DNA from: Thiomonas intermedia
Lineage (GTDB): Bacteria > Pseudomonadota > Gammaproteobacteria > Burkholderiales > Burkholderiaceae_C
Direction of reading: 5' to 3'
Assembly: GCF_002028405.1 (NCBI RefSeq)
Contig: NZ_CP020046.1
Coordinates: 1,054,001 to 1,118,000 of the forward strand
Length of the DNA: 64,000 bases
Shown: piece by piece, positions 18,557 to 27,119 of the stretch
How positions within the stretch are numbered: the stretch's first letter is position 1
Layout: each line of letters opens with the position of its first letter
Program-made: the position numbers and the translations under genes
Notes under the pieces: model-generated
Databases searched by the model: none
What the model was told of the DNA's origin: nothing
The model's input: only the letters and a program-made list of their open reading frames with translations

Positions 18557-19888
18557 TTAAGAATGCGGCTCGTCGCGATGACGCGGCTCGCCGATGAGCT
18601 GCGTCCAGTCGCGCTCGCGCTGGTTGCGGCGATACCAGAGAATGACCAGGAACATGGTCAGGCTGACAAAGGCGCCGAACAGCGCGATCACCCACGGCAC
18701 CGGGAGATCAAGGCGGATGAGCAGGGCGTAGAACAGCAGCATCAGCAAGACACTGAGGTTCTCGTTGAAGTTCTGCACCGCGATCGAATGCCCTGCCGAC
18801 AGCAGCACATAGCCGCGGTGTTGCAGCAGGGCGTTCATCGGCACGACAAAGTAGCCGGCAAGCGCCCCGATGAACACCATGACGCTGTAGGCCACCAGCA
18901 TGTAGAGGGGCAACTGCAGCGTCCACAGATGCAACGTCACATCGGGCAGCAGATCGCGGTGGAAGAAGGCCAGCGCCACCGTGGTCAGTCCCATGCCCAC
19001 ACCCAGCGGCAGCACGCTCAGACTGCGTTTGAGCGGCACGCGCACCGCGGCGCTGATGGCACCGACCGCCACCCCCAGGGCCACGGCCGCCTGCATCACC
19101 GAACTCATGGTGAGATCGAGGCCCAGGGCATACTCGGCCCACTTGAGCACGATGAATTGCAGCGTCGCGCCTGCGCCCCAAAACAGCGTGGTCACCGCCA
19201 GCGAGATCTGCCCCAGCTTGTCGGTCCACAGCACTTTGGTGCAATGGGCAAAATCCATCAACAGCGCGACCGGCCTGGCCTTCTGCTTTTCGTAGCGGGC
19301 GCCGGTATCGGGGATGCGCAGATTGCACAGGGCGGCCACCAGATACACCAGGGTGATGACCAGGATCGCCGACTCGGGCGTGGTGTCGATGCCCAGTGAC
19401 GCCACGCCGGGCAGCCCAAGCAGAAAGGTCGAGGCCGACTGGCTCACCAGAAACCCGCCCAGCACCGTGCCCAGAATGATGGAGCTGACGGTAGTGCCCT
19501 CGATCCAGCCATTGGCCGCGACCAGTTGCTGCGGCGGCAGCAACTCGGTGAGGATGCCGTACTTGGCCGGCGAGTAAGCCGCCGCGCCCAGGCCGACGAC
19601 GCCGTAAGCCAACAGCGGGTGCACCGAGAACAGCATGAGCACCAGACCGGCCACCTTCACCAGATTGGTGATGAACATCACCTTCCACTTCAGAATGGCG
19701 TCGGCGAAGGCGCCCACGAAGGGCGCAAGCACCACATAGGAAATGGTGAAAAAGAACTTGAGCAGCGGCGTCATCCAGTCCGGCGACTGCATCTGCACCA
19801 GCAGGGCGATGGCGGCGATGAGCAGCGCGTTGTCGGCCAGCGAAGAAAAAAACTGCGCCGCCATGATCCAGTAAAAGCCTTTTTTCAT
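18557..19888 (-). CDS. lplT: Lysophospholipid transporter LplT-like MFS protein
   Basis: A 443-residue, 12-helix major facilitator. The opening MKKGFYWIMAAQFFSSLADNAL and the loop AAYSPAKYGILTELLPP match LplT, which flips lysophosphatidylethanolamine inward for reacylation. In E. coli lplT sits with aas, the acyltransferase; no aas-like gene is nearby here, so the lipid-remodelling role is inferred from sequence only. The start at 19888 matches the family opening; the frame is open about 280 bp further, overlapping the divergent promoter region with alr. Confidence 0.87.
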   Translation of the reverse strand: MKKGFYWIMAAQFFSSLADNALLIAAIALLVQMQSPDWMTPLLKFFFTISYVVLAPFVGAFADAILKWKVMFITNLVKVAGLVLMLFSVHPLLAYGVVGLGAAAYSPAKYGILTELLPPQQLVAANGWIEGTTVSSIILGTVLGGFLVSQSASTFLLGLPGVASLGIDTTPESAILVITLVYLVAALCNLRIPDTGARYEKQKARPVALLMDFAHCTKVLWTDKLGQISLAVTTLFWGAGATLQFIVLKWAEYALGLDLTMSSVMQAAVALGVAVGAISAAVRVPLKRSLSVLPLGVGMGLTTVALAFFHRDLLPDVTLHLWTLQLPLYMLVAYSVMVFIGALAGYFVVPMNALLQHRGYVLLSAGHSIAVQNFNENLSVLLMLLFYALLIRLDLPVPWVIALFGAFVSLTMFLVILWYRRNQRERDWTQLIGEPRHRDEPHS

Positions 19889-20130
19889 CGAGTGGCTGCC
19901 CGCGCGGCGGGGCCCTGTGTCTGGTCGTGGGGCGAAAACGAAAAGGGGATTGAACGCGCCACATGCGGCTTGTCCCGGCCGCACAGGCTGCCGCAGTTTA
20001 TCGCACAGACCCTGGGCCATGCCCGACGGCCCGAGCCCTCTGAGCGGCGCCCTTGGCGGGGTGGCGCAGGCCTGGGTCGTCCCGGCGTTTCCTTGCGACA
20101 ATGGCCCTGTTTCCATCCGACCGTGCCGCC

Positions 20131-21234
20131 ATGCCCCGCCCGATTTCCGCCGTGATCCACACGGCCTCACTCTCCCACAACCTGGCCCGGGTTCGCCGTG
20201 CGGCGCCCGGGAGCAAGGTCTGGGCCGTCGTCAAGGCCAATGCCTACGGCCACGGCATCGCCCGAGCCTACGGTGCGCTGCGCGCGGCCGACGGTTTCGC
20301 CCTGCTCGATCTGGCCGAGGCCGAACAGTTGCGGGCCCTGGGCTGGGTCGGTCCCATTCTGCTGCTCGAGGGCTGCTTCGCCGCGGAAGACCTGGCGCTG
20401 TGCGAGCGGCTCAATCTCTGGCATGTGGTGCATTGCCGCGAACAGATCGACTGGCTCGCCATGCACCGGGGCAGCCGCGCGCATCGCGTGTTTCTCAAAC
20501 TGAACACGGGCATGAACCGCGTGGGCTTCTCGCCCGAGGCCTACGCCGCCGCGTGGGAGCGGCTGAGCGCTCTGCCGCAGGTGGGCGAAATCACCCATAT
20601 GACCCACTTCGCCTGTGCCGACGAAACCGGCGGCGTGGACGAAGCGCTGGCACGCTTTGAGCGCGGCGTGGCCGATCTGGGCGGCGAACGCACCCTGGCC
20701 AATTCAGCCGCCGTCCTGGTGCACGGTGCCAACCCGCGCGTGGCCGCCGACTGGGTGCGGCCCGGCATCGCGCTCTACGGCAGTTCGCCCACGGGCCTTG
20801 CTCCTGGCGCCGCGCACTGGGAACTGCAGCCGGCCATGAGCCTGCGCAGCGAGCTGATCGACCTCCAGTCCATCGCCGCGGGCGAATCCGTCGGTTACGG
20901 CGCCCGCTTCACCGCGGCTCGCCCCATGCGCATCGGCGTGGTCGCCTGTGGCTATGCCGACGGCTACCCGCGCGTCGCGCCGAACGGTACGCCCGTGGTG
21001 GTGGACGGGGTGCGCACGACCTTGGTCGGCCGGGTGTCGATGGACATGATCACCGTCGATCTCGAACCCGTGTTCGCCGCCGGCGGCCAGCCCATGATCG
21101 GCAGCTCCGTGCTGCTGTGGGGCCAGGACGCACAGGCCGAGCTCTGCATCGACGACGTCGCCGCCTCGGCCGGCACCCTGGGCTACGAGCTGATGTGCGC
21201 CCTGGCCGCGCGCGTGCCGGTGCGGGTGGAGTAA
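20131..21234 (+). CDS. alr: Alanine racemase
   Basis: A 367-residue PLP enzyme that makes D-alanine for peptidoglycan. Lys35 in [11 protein letters not shown] binds [13 protein letters not shown] and the second-barrel region with SVGYGARF (catalytic tyrosine) and GRVSMDMI are all recognisable. The start at ATG 20131 ([10 protein letters not shown]) fits the family; ATG 20101 is a possible alternative. It is divergent from lplT across 242 bp, which must hold both promoters. Downstream it is separated from radA by two tandem 81-bp repeats. An alr-radA neighbourhood is common in Burkholderiales. Confidence 0.95.
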   Translation: MPRPISAVIHTASLSHNLARVRRAAPGSKVWAVVKANAYGHGIARAYGALRAADGFALLDLAEAEQLRALGWVGPILLLEGCFAAEDLALCERLNLWHVVHCREQIDWLAMHRGSRAHRVFLKLNTGMNRVGFSPEAYAAAWERLSALPQVGEITHMTHFACADETGGVDEALARFERGVADLGGERTLANSAAVLVHGANPRVAADWVRPGIALYGSSPTGLAPGAAHWELQPAMSLRSELIDLQSIAAGESVGYGARFTAARPMRIGVVACGYADGYPRVAPNGTPVVVDGVRTTLVGRVSMDMITVDLEPVFAAGGQPMIGSSVLLWGQDAQAELCIDDVAASAGTLGYELMCALAARVPVRVE

Positions 21235-21242
21235 GGGATAGC

Positions 21243-21404
21243 CCACCCCGAAAACCTTCGCTGCGCTCGGTTCTCCCCTCAAGGGGCGAGAAACTCTTGG
21301 GGCGGCCCGGCGAGTTTCTGGGTCCACCCCGAAGACCTCCGCTACGCTCGGTCCACCCCTCAAGGGGCGAGAAACTCTTGGGGCGGCCCGGCGAGTTTCT
21401 GAAC
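21243..21404. repeat. Two tandem 81-bp repeats (second repeat family)
   Basis: Copies at 21243-21323 and 21324-21404 are nearly identical. Each has CCACCCCGAA at the left, CCCCTCAAGGGGCGAG in the middle and CTTGGGGCGGCCCGGCGAG at the right, and each contains internal hairpins (CCCCTCAAGGGG). They fill the alr-radA gap, and the second copy ends 13 bp before the radA ATG, so its end forms part of the radA leader. No gene is called here. Related fragments appear inside radA and birA. Confidence 0.8.
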
Positions 21405-21416
21405 CCAACCAACACT

Positions 21417-23060
21417 ATGGCCAAACCCCAAACCGTTTACATCTGCTCCGATTGCGGCGGCAAATCTGCCAAGTGGCAGGGCCAATGCCCGCATTGCCAG
21501 GCCTGGAACACCTTGGTGGAGACCGTGGAGCGCGGTGCCGATGCAGCCCGCCCCGGGGCGCGGCACGGCGCGGCGGCGGCGCAGTTCGCCGGGCGCGGCG
21601 GCCTCACCGCAGCGAGCGGCCCGGTGCTGCTCACTGAGGTTCAGGCCGAGCGCCACGCGCACCGCACCAGCGGCATCGACGAGCTCGACCGGGTGCTCGG
21701 CGGCGGCCTGGTGCCCGGCGGCGTTTTGCTGCTAGGCGGCGATCCGGGCATCGGCAAATCCACCCTGTTGCTGCAGGTGCTGGCCAACCTGTCGGCCGAA
21801 CTGCCGGTGCTGTATGTCAGCGGCGAGGAGTCCGCCGCGCAGGTCGCCCTGCGCGCGCAACGCCTGGGCCTGAAAGACGCGCCGGTTCGCCTCATGGCCG
21901 AAACGCAACTGGAAGTCGTGCTCGACGAACTCGCGCGCGGCCCCGCCGGCGGCTCGCCTGGCGGGCTCCCCCTCCCAACCTCCCCCGCCACGCGGGGGAG
22001 GAGCGCACTCTCCCTCCCCACGGGTGGGGAGGGCCGGGGTGGGGAGCCCGCCCTCAGCGGGCAGCAAGCGAACGCGAGCGGGGAGGCCGACCCCGTCGCA
22101 GGGCCGCCCCAAGGCGGGGTCCGCCCCCTCGGGGGGCAGCGAGCGAACGCGAGCGTGGGGGCTTATTCCATTGCGGTGATCGACTCCATCCAGACCGTCT
22201 ACACCGAGGCCCTGTCGTCCGCGCCGGGCTCGGTGTCGCAGGTGCGCGAATGCGCGGCGCAGCTCACCCGCGCCGCCAAGGCCGGCGGCATCACCCTGGT
22301 CCTCGTCGGCCACGTCACCAAGGAAGGCGCGCTCGCCGGCCCGCGGGTGCTGGAGCACATGGTCGACACGGTGCTGTATTTCGAGGGTGACACCCAGTCG
22401 CGCTTTCGCCTCATTCGTGCCATCAAAAACCGCTTCGGCGCCGTGAACGAACTGGGCGTGTTCGCCATGACCGAGCATGGCCTCAAGGGCGTGTCCAACC
22501 CCTCGGCCATCTTCCTCTCCACGCACGCCGAACCCGTGCCCGGCACCTGCGTGCTCGCCACGCTGGAGGGCACCCGTCCGCTGCTGGTGGAGGTGCAGGC
22601 CCTGGTGGACAGCGCCGCTGCCCCGAGTCCGCGACGCCTCTCCGTGGGCCTGGACGCCGCCCGCCTGGCCATGCTGCTGGCCGTGCTGCACCGCCATGCC
22701 GGCGTGGCCAGCGGCGATCAGGACGTCTTCGTGAACGCCGTGGGCGGCGTGCGCATCACCGAGCCCGCGGCCGACCTGGCCGTGCTGCTGGCCATCCAGA
22801 GCTCTTTGCGCAACCGCCCGCTGCCGCGCGGCCTGCTGGCCTTTGGCGAAGTCGGCCTGGCCGGCGAGATCCGCCCCGCGCCGCGCGGGCAGGAGCGCCT
22901 GCGCGAAGCCGCCAAGCTCGGCTTCTCAGCGGCCATCATTCCGGCGGCGAATGCGCCGAAGGGCAGCGGGAAAGGCGCCGCCCGCCAGTTCGAAGGCCTG
23001 GAGCTGCACCCGGTCTCACGCATCGAAGAAGCGCTGGACGTGGTGCGCGGGCTGGGGTGA
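21417..23060 (+). CDS. radA: DNA repair protein RadA with an in-frame repeat insertion
   Basis: A RecA-like, Lon-related protein that processes recombination intermediates. The zinc finger is Cys10, Cys13, Cys24, Cys27; Walker A GGDPGIGKST is near 108-116; Walker B lies in IAVIDSIQT; the RadA motif KNRFG is at 337-341; and the C-terminus is a Lon-like domain. At 547 residues it is about 90 longer than usual. The excess is largely a 74-residue block (about 175-248) between Walker A and Walker B, made of translated repeat DNA. The rest of the gene is intact, so I treat it as functional. The start ATG 21417 lies right after the tandem repeats. Confidence 0.93.
   Translation: MAKPQTVYICSDCGGKSAKWQGQCPHCQAWNTLVETVERGADAARPGARHGAAAAQFAGRGGLTAASGPVLLTEVQAERHAHRTSGIDELDRVLGGGLVPGGVLLLGGDPGIGKSTLLLQVLANLSAELPVLYVSGEESAAQVALRAQRLGLKDAPVRLMAETQLEVVLDELARGPAGGSPGGLPLPTSPATRGRSALSLPTGGEGRGGEPALSGQQANASGEADPVAGPPQGGVRPLGGQRANASVGAYSIAVIDSIQTVYTEALSSAPGSVSQVRECAAQLTRAAKAGGITLVLVGHVTKEGALAGPRVLEHMVDTVLYFEGDTQSRFRLIRAIKNRFGAVNELGVFAMTEHGLKGVSNPSAIFLSTHAEPVPGTCVLATLEGTRPLLVEVQALVDSAAAPSPRRLSVGLDAARLAMLLAVLHRHAGVASGDQDVFVNAVGGVRITEPAADLAVLLAIQSSLRNRPLPRGLLAFGEVGLAGEIRPAPRGQERLREAAKLGFSAAIIPAANAPKGSGKGAARQFEGLELHPVSRIEEALDVVRGLG
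21939..22160. repeat. Repeat DNA embedded in frame within radA
   Basis: Two repeat families lie side by side. First comes a CCCTCCCAACCTCCCCCGCC hairpin unit with its CCCTCCCCACGGGTGGGGAGGG end (about 21965-22045). Then comes a GGGCCGCCCCAAGGCGGGGT/CCCCCTCGGGGGGC block flanked by AGCGAACGCGAGCG copies (about 22066-22158). The total is a multiple of three and stop-free in the radA frame. Normal RadA goes almost directly from the preceding helix into the Walker B strand at this point. Confidence 0.85.
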
Positions 23061-23077
23061 ATCCGCCCCGCGCAGAA

Positions 23078-23111
23078 CCGTGATTTTTTTCACGGAGTGC
23101 CACGTCCGTGA
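23078..23111. other. Three-arm alternative hairpin between radA and the cupin gene
   Basis: CCGTGA (23078), TCACGG (23090) and TCCGTGA (23105) can pair as arm 1 with arm 2 (loop of six T) or arm 2 with arm 3 (loop GTGCCACG). The region lies 18 bp after radA and 112 bp before the cupin gene. It might terminate radA or be a dimeric-regulator operator with half-site TCACGGA. Confidence 0.45.
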
Positions 23112-23222
23112 CGAAGACTGCGGGTTATCCCGAGTGATGGCGGAAAAACGTAAACGTAGCCTTTACTTTCAATGAATAGACCGCAGGCACGGTTTGCCGA
23201 AGCGACTCCTTGAAAGTACAAC

Positions 23223-24185
23223 ATGGCTCTTTTGGCGGGCGCGCATGCAGCGCCGCACGATCCCTTTGCCGCTGAGCGGCCCGCGCCCGCGCACGCCATC
23301 GAAGCAGTCGATGCGGCGCGTTTTTCCAGTCACCGGATGGGGGCGCTGAAGCACGACTTTCACCAACATCCGCTGATGCAACTGCCGCGGTTGGCCCAGT
23401 TGGCGCGTGATCTGATGCCAACCCAGCAATGCCGATTCATTGAGCCGAGCGCGACGCAAACTTCGGCGTTCAAGCACAGTGCCACGACCCCCGATGGAGG
23501 CGATATCGATTCGGTTTTTGAACGGATTGAGGAACCTGGTTCGTGGGTCGCGCTCTATGACGTTCAGACCGACCCGCATTACGCAGCCTTTCTCGACGAG
23601 GTCGTTGCCAAAGCCCACGACCTGATCGGCCGGGAACAACCCGGGTTGTTCCGTGTTGCAGGCTTCATCTTCATTTCGGCGCCGCCTTCCGTGACCCCGT
23701 TTCACATCGACCGTGAGAACAATCTCTGGCTACAAATTCGCGGGCGCAAGACCATGACCGTGTTCGATCACCGCGACCGCGACGTGGTCGCCGCGCGAGA
23801 GGTGGAAAACTTCATCGTGGAGGGTTCGCTCGCAAAAGTCCGGCTGGACGAGCGCCTGCGTGACCGAGGCACGGATTTCGAAGTCGCTGCGGGAGATGGG
23901 GTCTACTTCCCCGCGACGTCGCCCCACATGACGCGCACGACCACGGACTGGGTTCGCCCCGGAGAGGGTGTGTCGATCTCCATCGGCGTGGTCTTCTACA
24001 CAGCCGTCACTCGGCATCATGCCCGGGTGCATCAGTGCAACCGCGTGCTGCGCCAGTTGGGTCTGTCTCCCATGGATCCTGGCCTATCGCCCTGGCGCGA
24101 TGCCGCCAAGGCGCCCGTGGGGCGCGCCATTGCGGCGGCCCGAGCCCGGTGGCGTGGCTATGAGGCGCCACCGGGCTCTTATTGA
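23223..24185 (+). CDS. Cupin-like (JmjC-type) protein
   Basis: A 320-residue protein of the cupin-like/JmjC fold. An iron-binding HxD (FHIDRENN, about residues 161-168) is followed by LQIRGRKTMTVFD, and a distal histidine lies in YFPATSPHM, the layout of Fe(II)/2-oxoglutarate oxygenases. The second half ends with an arginine-rich tail. I recognise the family (often labelled 'cupin-like' or 'transcriptional regulator' in Proteobacteria), but its substrate is unknown. Its last 7 bp overlap the convergent eutC gene. No sugar or peptide partner is adjacent, so a role cannot be read from context. Confidence 0.7.
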   Translation: MALLAGAHAAPHDPFAAERPAPAHAIEAVDAARFSSHRMGALKHDFHQHPLMQLPRLAQLARDLMPTQQCRFIEPSATQTSAFKHSATTPDGGDIDSVFERIEEPGSWVALYDVQTDPHYAAFLDEVVAKAHDLIGREQPGLFRVAGFIFISAPPSVTPFHIDRENNLWLQIRGRKTMTVFDHRDRDVVAAREVENFIVEGSLAKVRLDERLRDRGTDFEVAAGDGVYFPATSPHMTRTTTDWVRPGEGVSISIGVVFYTAVTRHHARVHQCNRVLRQLGLSPMDPGLSPWRDAAKAPVGRAIAAARARWRGYEAPPGSY

Positions 24186-25057
24186 TCGCTTGACGGCATT
24201 TCGCCCGCTGCACCTTCGTCTCTGAGGACGCGGTGCGCCGACGTATCGTGTGGCAGCCCGCCTTCGGAATGGTCCTCGCTGTCATCCTTCAACCCCACCC
24301 CTGACATCCCCAGCCGCCGCGCCCCCGCGAGCAGCCAGGCGAGTTTGTGCGCGGCCTGGGCGTAGGGCAGGCCGTCGGGACGGACGTTGGAGATGCAGTT
24401 GCGCTGGGCGTCGGTCAGGCCGGGGCGTGGGCCGTGGGTGAGGTACAGACCGAGGCTGTCGGGCGCGGTCAGGCCGGGCCGCTCGCCCAGGCACATGACC
24501 ACTTGCGCGGCCCGCAGCAGCGCGCCGATGTCGTCGCCCAGGGCAACGCGGGCCTGGCGGGCCAGCACCAGCGGCCCCACCCGCCAGCCGGGCGGCAGAC
24601 GCTGGAGGGTCTGGGCGATCAAGGGCACGGCGTGGGTCTGCGCCGCACGGGCCGACAGCCCATCGGCGATGACGAACACGACGTCGCACGCCTGCGCCTT
24701 CGCCTCCACGAGCAGGGCTCGGCTGGCGGCGTCGAGCTGGCGGCCAAGATCGGGGCGCCGCAGATAGGTGGCGCGGTCGGGCGCGGCGCTGTGCACGCGC
24801 AAAGACGGGGGCAGACCGGCGGCCTGCGCATCAACGTCGAGGGCCTCGAGGTCGAGCGCGGTATGCACGGCATCGCGGGCCTGGGCATGCGCGAGACCAA
24901 AGTCGAGCAGGGCCGCGGTGGGCAGGCTGGCGCCACGGCGGCCAAGGGCGATGCGGGCGCGGGTGTAGCGGCGCAGATGCGTCCAGGGGTCGGCGCCGCT
25001 TTCGGGCTGGGGCGAAGCGGCCGCTTCGGGCGCGGAGGCGGAGGTCGGATCGTTCAT
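24179..25057 (-). CDS. eutC: Ethanolamine ammonia-lyase small subunit
   Basis: The 292-residue light chain of coenzyme B12-dependent ethanolamine ammonia-lyase, which turns ethanolamine into acetaldehyde and ammonia. The signature VIADGLSARA and the nearby HAVPLI, plus NCISNVRPDGLPY towards the C-terminus, are typical. I start at ATG 25057 because GGTGAG is 7 nt upstream; ATG 25072, overlapping eutB by 7 nt, is the alternative. It is directly downstream of eutB and convergent with the cupin gene. No microcompartment shell, reactivase (eutA) or aldehyde dehydrogenase genes are present in the window. Confidence 0.92.
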   Translation of the reverse strand: MNDPTSASAPEAAASPQPESGADPWTHLRRYTRARIALGRRGASLPTAALLDFGLAHAQARDAVHTALDLEALDVDAQAAGLPPSLRVHSAAPDRATYLRRPDLGRQLDAASRALLVEAKAQACDVVFVIADGLSARAAQTHAVPLIAQTLQRLPPGWRVGPLVLARQARVALGDDIGALLRAAQVVMCLGERPGLTAPDSLGLYLTHGPRPGLTDAQRNCISNVRPDGLPYAQAAHKLAWLLAGARRLGMSGVGLKDDSEDHSEGGLPHDTSAHRVLRDEGAAGEMPSSDQ

Positions 25058-25065
25058 GCGCTCGC

Positions 25066-26448
25066 TCACCATTGCTCGGCGAAGGTCAGCAGGGGTTGGC
25101 GCGCGCGCGGGGGCGCCAATCGTCCCTGCGCATCCGCCAGGTCCATGCGCTGCAGCCAGGCCTCGAACTCGGGGGCGCGGCGCTTGCCGAGCACCTGCCG
25201 CACATAGAGCGCGTCGTGGAAGGAGGTGCTCTGATAGCCGAGCATGATGTCGTCCGCCCCAGGCACGCCCATGATGAAGTGCACCCCGGCCACGCCCAGC
25301 AGGGTCAGCAGGTTGTCCATGTCGTCCTGATCGGCCTCGGCATGGTTGGTGTAGCAAATGTCGCAGCCCATGGGCAGGCCGAGCAGCTTGCCGCAGAAAT
25401 GGTCTTCCAGCCCGGCGCGCAGGATCTGTTTGCCGTCGTACAGATACTCCGGGCCGATGAAGCCGACCACGGTGTTGACCAGCAGCGGCCGGAAGGCGCG
25501 GGCCACGGCGTAGGCACGGGCTTCGCAGGTCTGCTGATCCACGCCGTGGTGCGCCCCCGCCGACAGGGCGCTGCCCTGCCCGGTCTCGAAATACATGACG
25601 TTGTCGCCCACCGTGCCGCGCCGCAGCGCTTGCGCCGCGGCATGGGCTTCGCGCAGTACCGCCAGATCGATGCCGAAGGCGGCATTGGCCTGCTGCGTGC
25701 CGGCCACCGACTGAAACACCAGATCGACCGGCGCCCCCTGCTCGATGGCGCGCAGGGTGTGGGTGACGTGAGTCAGCACGCAGCTCTGGGTGGGCACGTC
25801 GTAGCGCAGACGCAGGTCGTCGATCAGCCGCAGCAGGCTGCCGATGGCGGCCAGATTGTCCGACGCGGGATTGATGCCGATGACCGCATCGCCGCAGCCA
25901 TACATCAGCCCGTCGACGATGGACGCCGCAATGCCCGCGGGGTCGTCCGTCGGGTGGTTGGGCTGCAGACGCACGCCCATGCGTCCGGGCAGACCCAGCG
26001 TGGTACGGAAGCGGCTGATCACCGCGCATTTCTGCGCGACCAGAATGAGATCCTGGTTGCGCATGAGCTTGCTCACCGCAGCGACCATCTCCGGCGTGAG
26101 GCCAGGCGCCAGCTCAGCAAGCGTCTCGCCATCCACCCCGTCGGACAGCAGCCAGTCGCGAAAACCGCCCACGGTGAGATGTGCGATGGGAGCGAAGGCG
26201 GCCGCGTCATGGCCATCGACGATCAGCCGGGTGATTTCGTCGGCCTCGTAGGGGATCACCGCCTCGTTCAGAAATCGTGCCAGCGGCACCTCGGCCAGCG
26301 CCAGGCGTGCGGCCATGCGTTCTTCGGCCGATCGTGCGGCCACCCCCGCCAATTCGTCACCGGAGCGCGGCGGCGTGGCCCGCGCCAGCAAGGTCTTGAG
26401 ATCGGAAAAGACATGGCGCACGGCGCCGATGGTGTGGGTGTAGGGCAT
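25066..26448 (-). CDS. eutB: Ethanolamine ammonia-lyase large subunit
   Basis: The 460-residue heavy chain, a TIM barrel that binds adenosylcobalamin with EutC. Recognisable segments include SKLMRNQDLILVAQK, GLPGRMGVRLQPNHPTDD, FETGQGSALSAGAHHGVDQQT and MGCDICYTNHAEADQDDMD. The length matches E. coli EutB. It is the first gene of a two-gene eutBC unit; the start codon ATG 26448 gives the standard MPYTHTIG-type opening. The 179-bp region upstream, shared with the divergent superoxide reductase gene, shows no cobalamin riboswitch that I can recognise. Confidence 0.95.
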   Translation of the reverse strand: MPYTHTIGAVRHVFSDLKTLLARATPPRSGDELAGVAARSAEERMAARLALAEVPLARFLNEAVIPYEADEITRLIVDGHDAAAFAPIAHLTVGGFRDWLLSDGVDGETLAELAPGLTPEMVAAVSKLMRNQDLILVAQKCAVISRFRTTLGLPGRMGVRLQPNHPTDDPAGIAASIVDGLMYGCGDAVIGINPASDNLAAIGSLLRLIDDLRLRYDVPTQSCVLTHVTHTLRAIEQGAPVDLVFQSVAGTQQANAAFGIDLAVLREAHAAAQALRRGTVGDNVMYFETGQGSALSAGAHHGVDQQTCEARAYAVARAFRPLLVNTVVGFIGPEYLYDGKQILRAGLEDHFCGKLLGLPMGCDICYTNHAEADQDDMDNLLTLLGVAGVHFIMGVPGADDIMLGYQSTSFHDALYVRQVLGKRRAPEFEAWLQRMDLADAQGRLAPPRARQPLLTFAEQW

Positions 26449-26627
26449 GGATCGGTCTCGCGGTCGCAGCGAGCATAACGCCCCATAGCGCCCTATAGCA
26501 CCCGAGCGCGCGCGTCAGTCGCCGCGCCATCACAGATTCCCCAGTCTCAGCAGGGCGATACCTTTGCTTACCTTGCGCCGCTGCGGCACTCCTATCTTCC
26601 AGGCCTCACTTCCTGAAGGAGATCCAA

Positions 26628-27032
26628 ATGCAACGCCGTGAATTTGTCGCAAGTTCCCTGGCTGTCGCCACGGCCGCCGTCGCTCTGCCCAAGGCGGCGC
26701 AAGCGGCTCAAGGCAGCGGCGCGATGACGAATGTGGTGTTCACCGAGAACGACCCCGGCCACTGGAAGGACGTGGAAAAACTCCATGTGCCGCTGGTGAA
26801 GATCGATGGCCGCAAGATGACCGTCACCACCCCGCATCCGATGAGCGAGGCGCATTACATCGTCAGCCACACCGTAGTGCTCGAAGGTGGCAAGTACCTT
26901 GACCGCAAGACCTTCAACTGGAAAGACCAGCCCGTCTCGGAACACATGCTGCCCGAAGGCTACAAGGGCAAGGTGATGGTGACCAGCACCTGCAATCTGC
27001 ACGATTGGTGGCTGAAAACCATCGACGCCTGA
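26628..27032 (+). CDS. Superoxide reductase-like (desulfoferrodoxin iron centre) protein with Tat signal
   Basis: A 134-residue protein with a twin-arginine leader (QRREFV plus a hydrophobic stretch to about residue 27) and one neelaredoxin-type domain. The expected [Fe(His)4(Cys)] ligands can be assigned: His53 in EKLHVP, His70 and His76 in TPHPMSEAHYI, and Cys122 and His125 in CNLHDWW. The catalytic Glu-Lys pair before the first histidine is present (Glu50-Lys51), but with one extra residue relative to the usual EKHVP. It would reduce superoxide in the periplasm. ATG 26628 has an excellent AAGGAGA. It stands alone, divergent from eutB. Confidence 0.82.
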   Translation: MQRREFVASSLAVATAAVALPKAAQAAQGSGAMTNVVFTENDPGHWKDVEKLHVPLVKIDGRKMTVTTPHPMSEAHYIVSHTVVLEGGKYLDRKTFNWKDQPVSEHMLPEGYKGKVMVTSTCNLHDWWLKTIDA

Positions 27033-27119
27033 ATCCGCACTCAGCGGCTGAAAAGGTTAGGGCAACGCTGCAGACCGCCCGCCGCGGGGACGCGCGAAGG
27101 GCTTGTGCAGCATCGACCT

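Noticed and set aside
23090-23111. Intrinsic terminator for radA
   Set aside because: The stems are short and no T run follows the second stem; kept only as a possible regulatory structure.
24179-26029. A 616-codon minus-strand frame linking part of eutB's region to eutC
   Set aside because: The first half is an out-of-frame reading of eutB; only the last 292 codons (eutC) are real.
26449-26627. Cobalamin riboswitch upstream of eutB
   Set aside because: No B12-box-like GCCACTG sequence or multi-stem layout could be recognised in the 179-bp interval.
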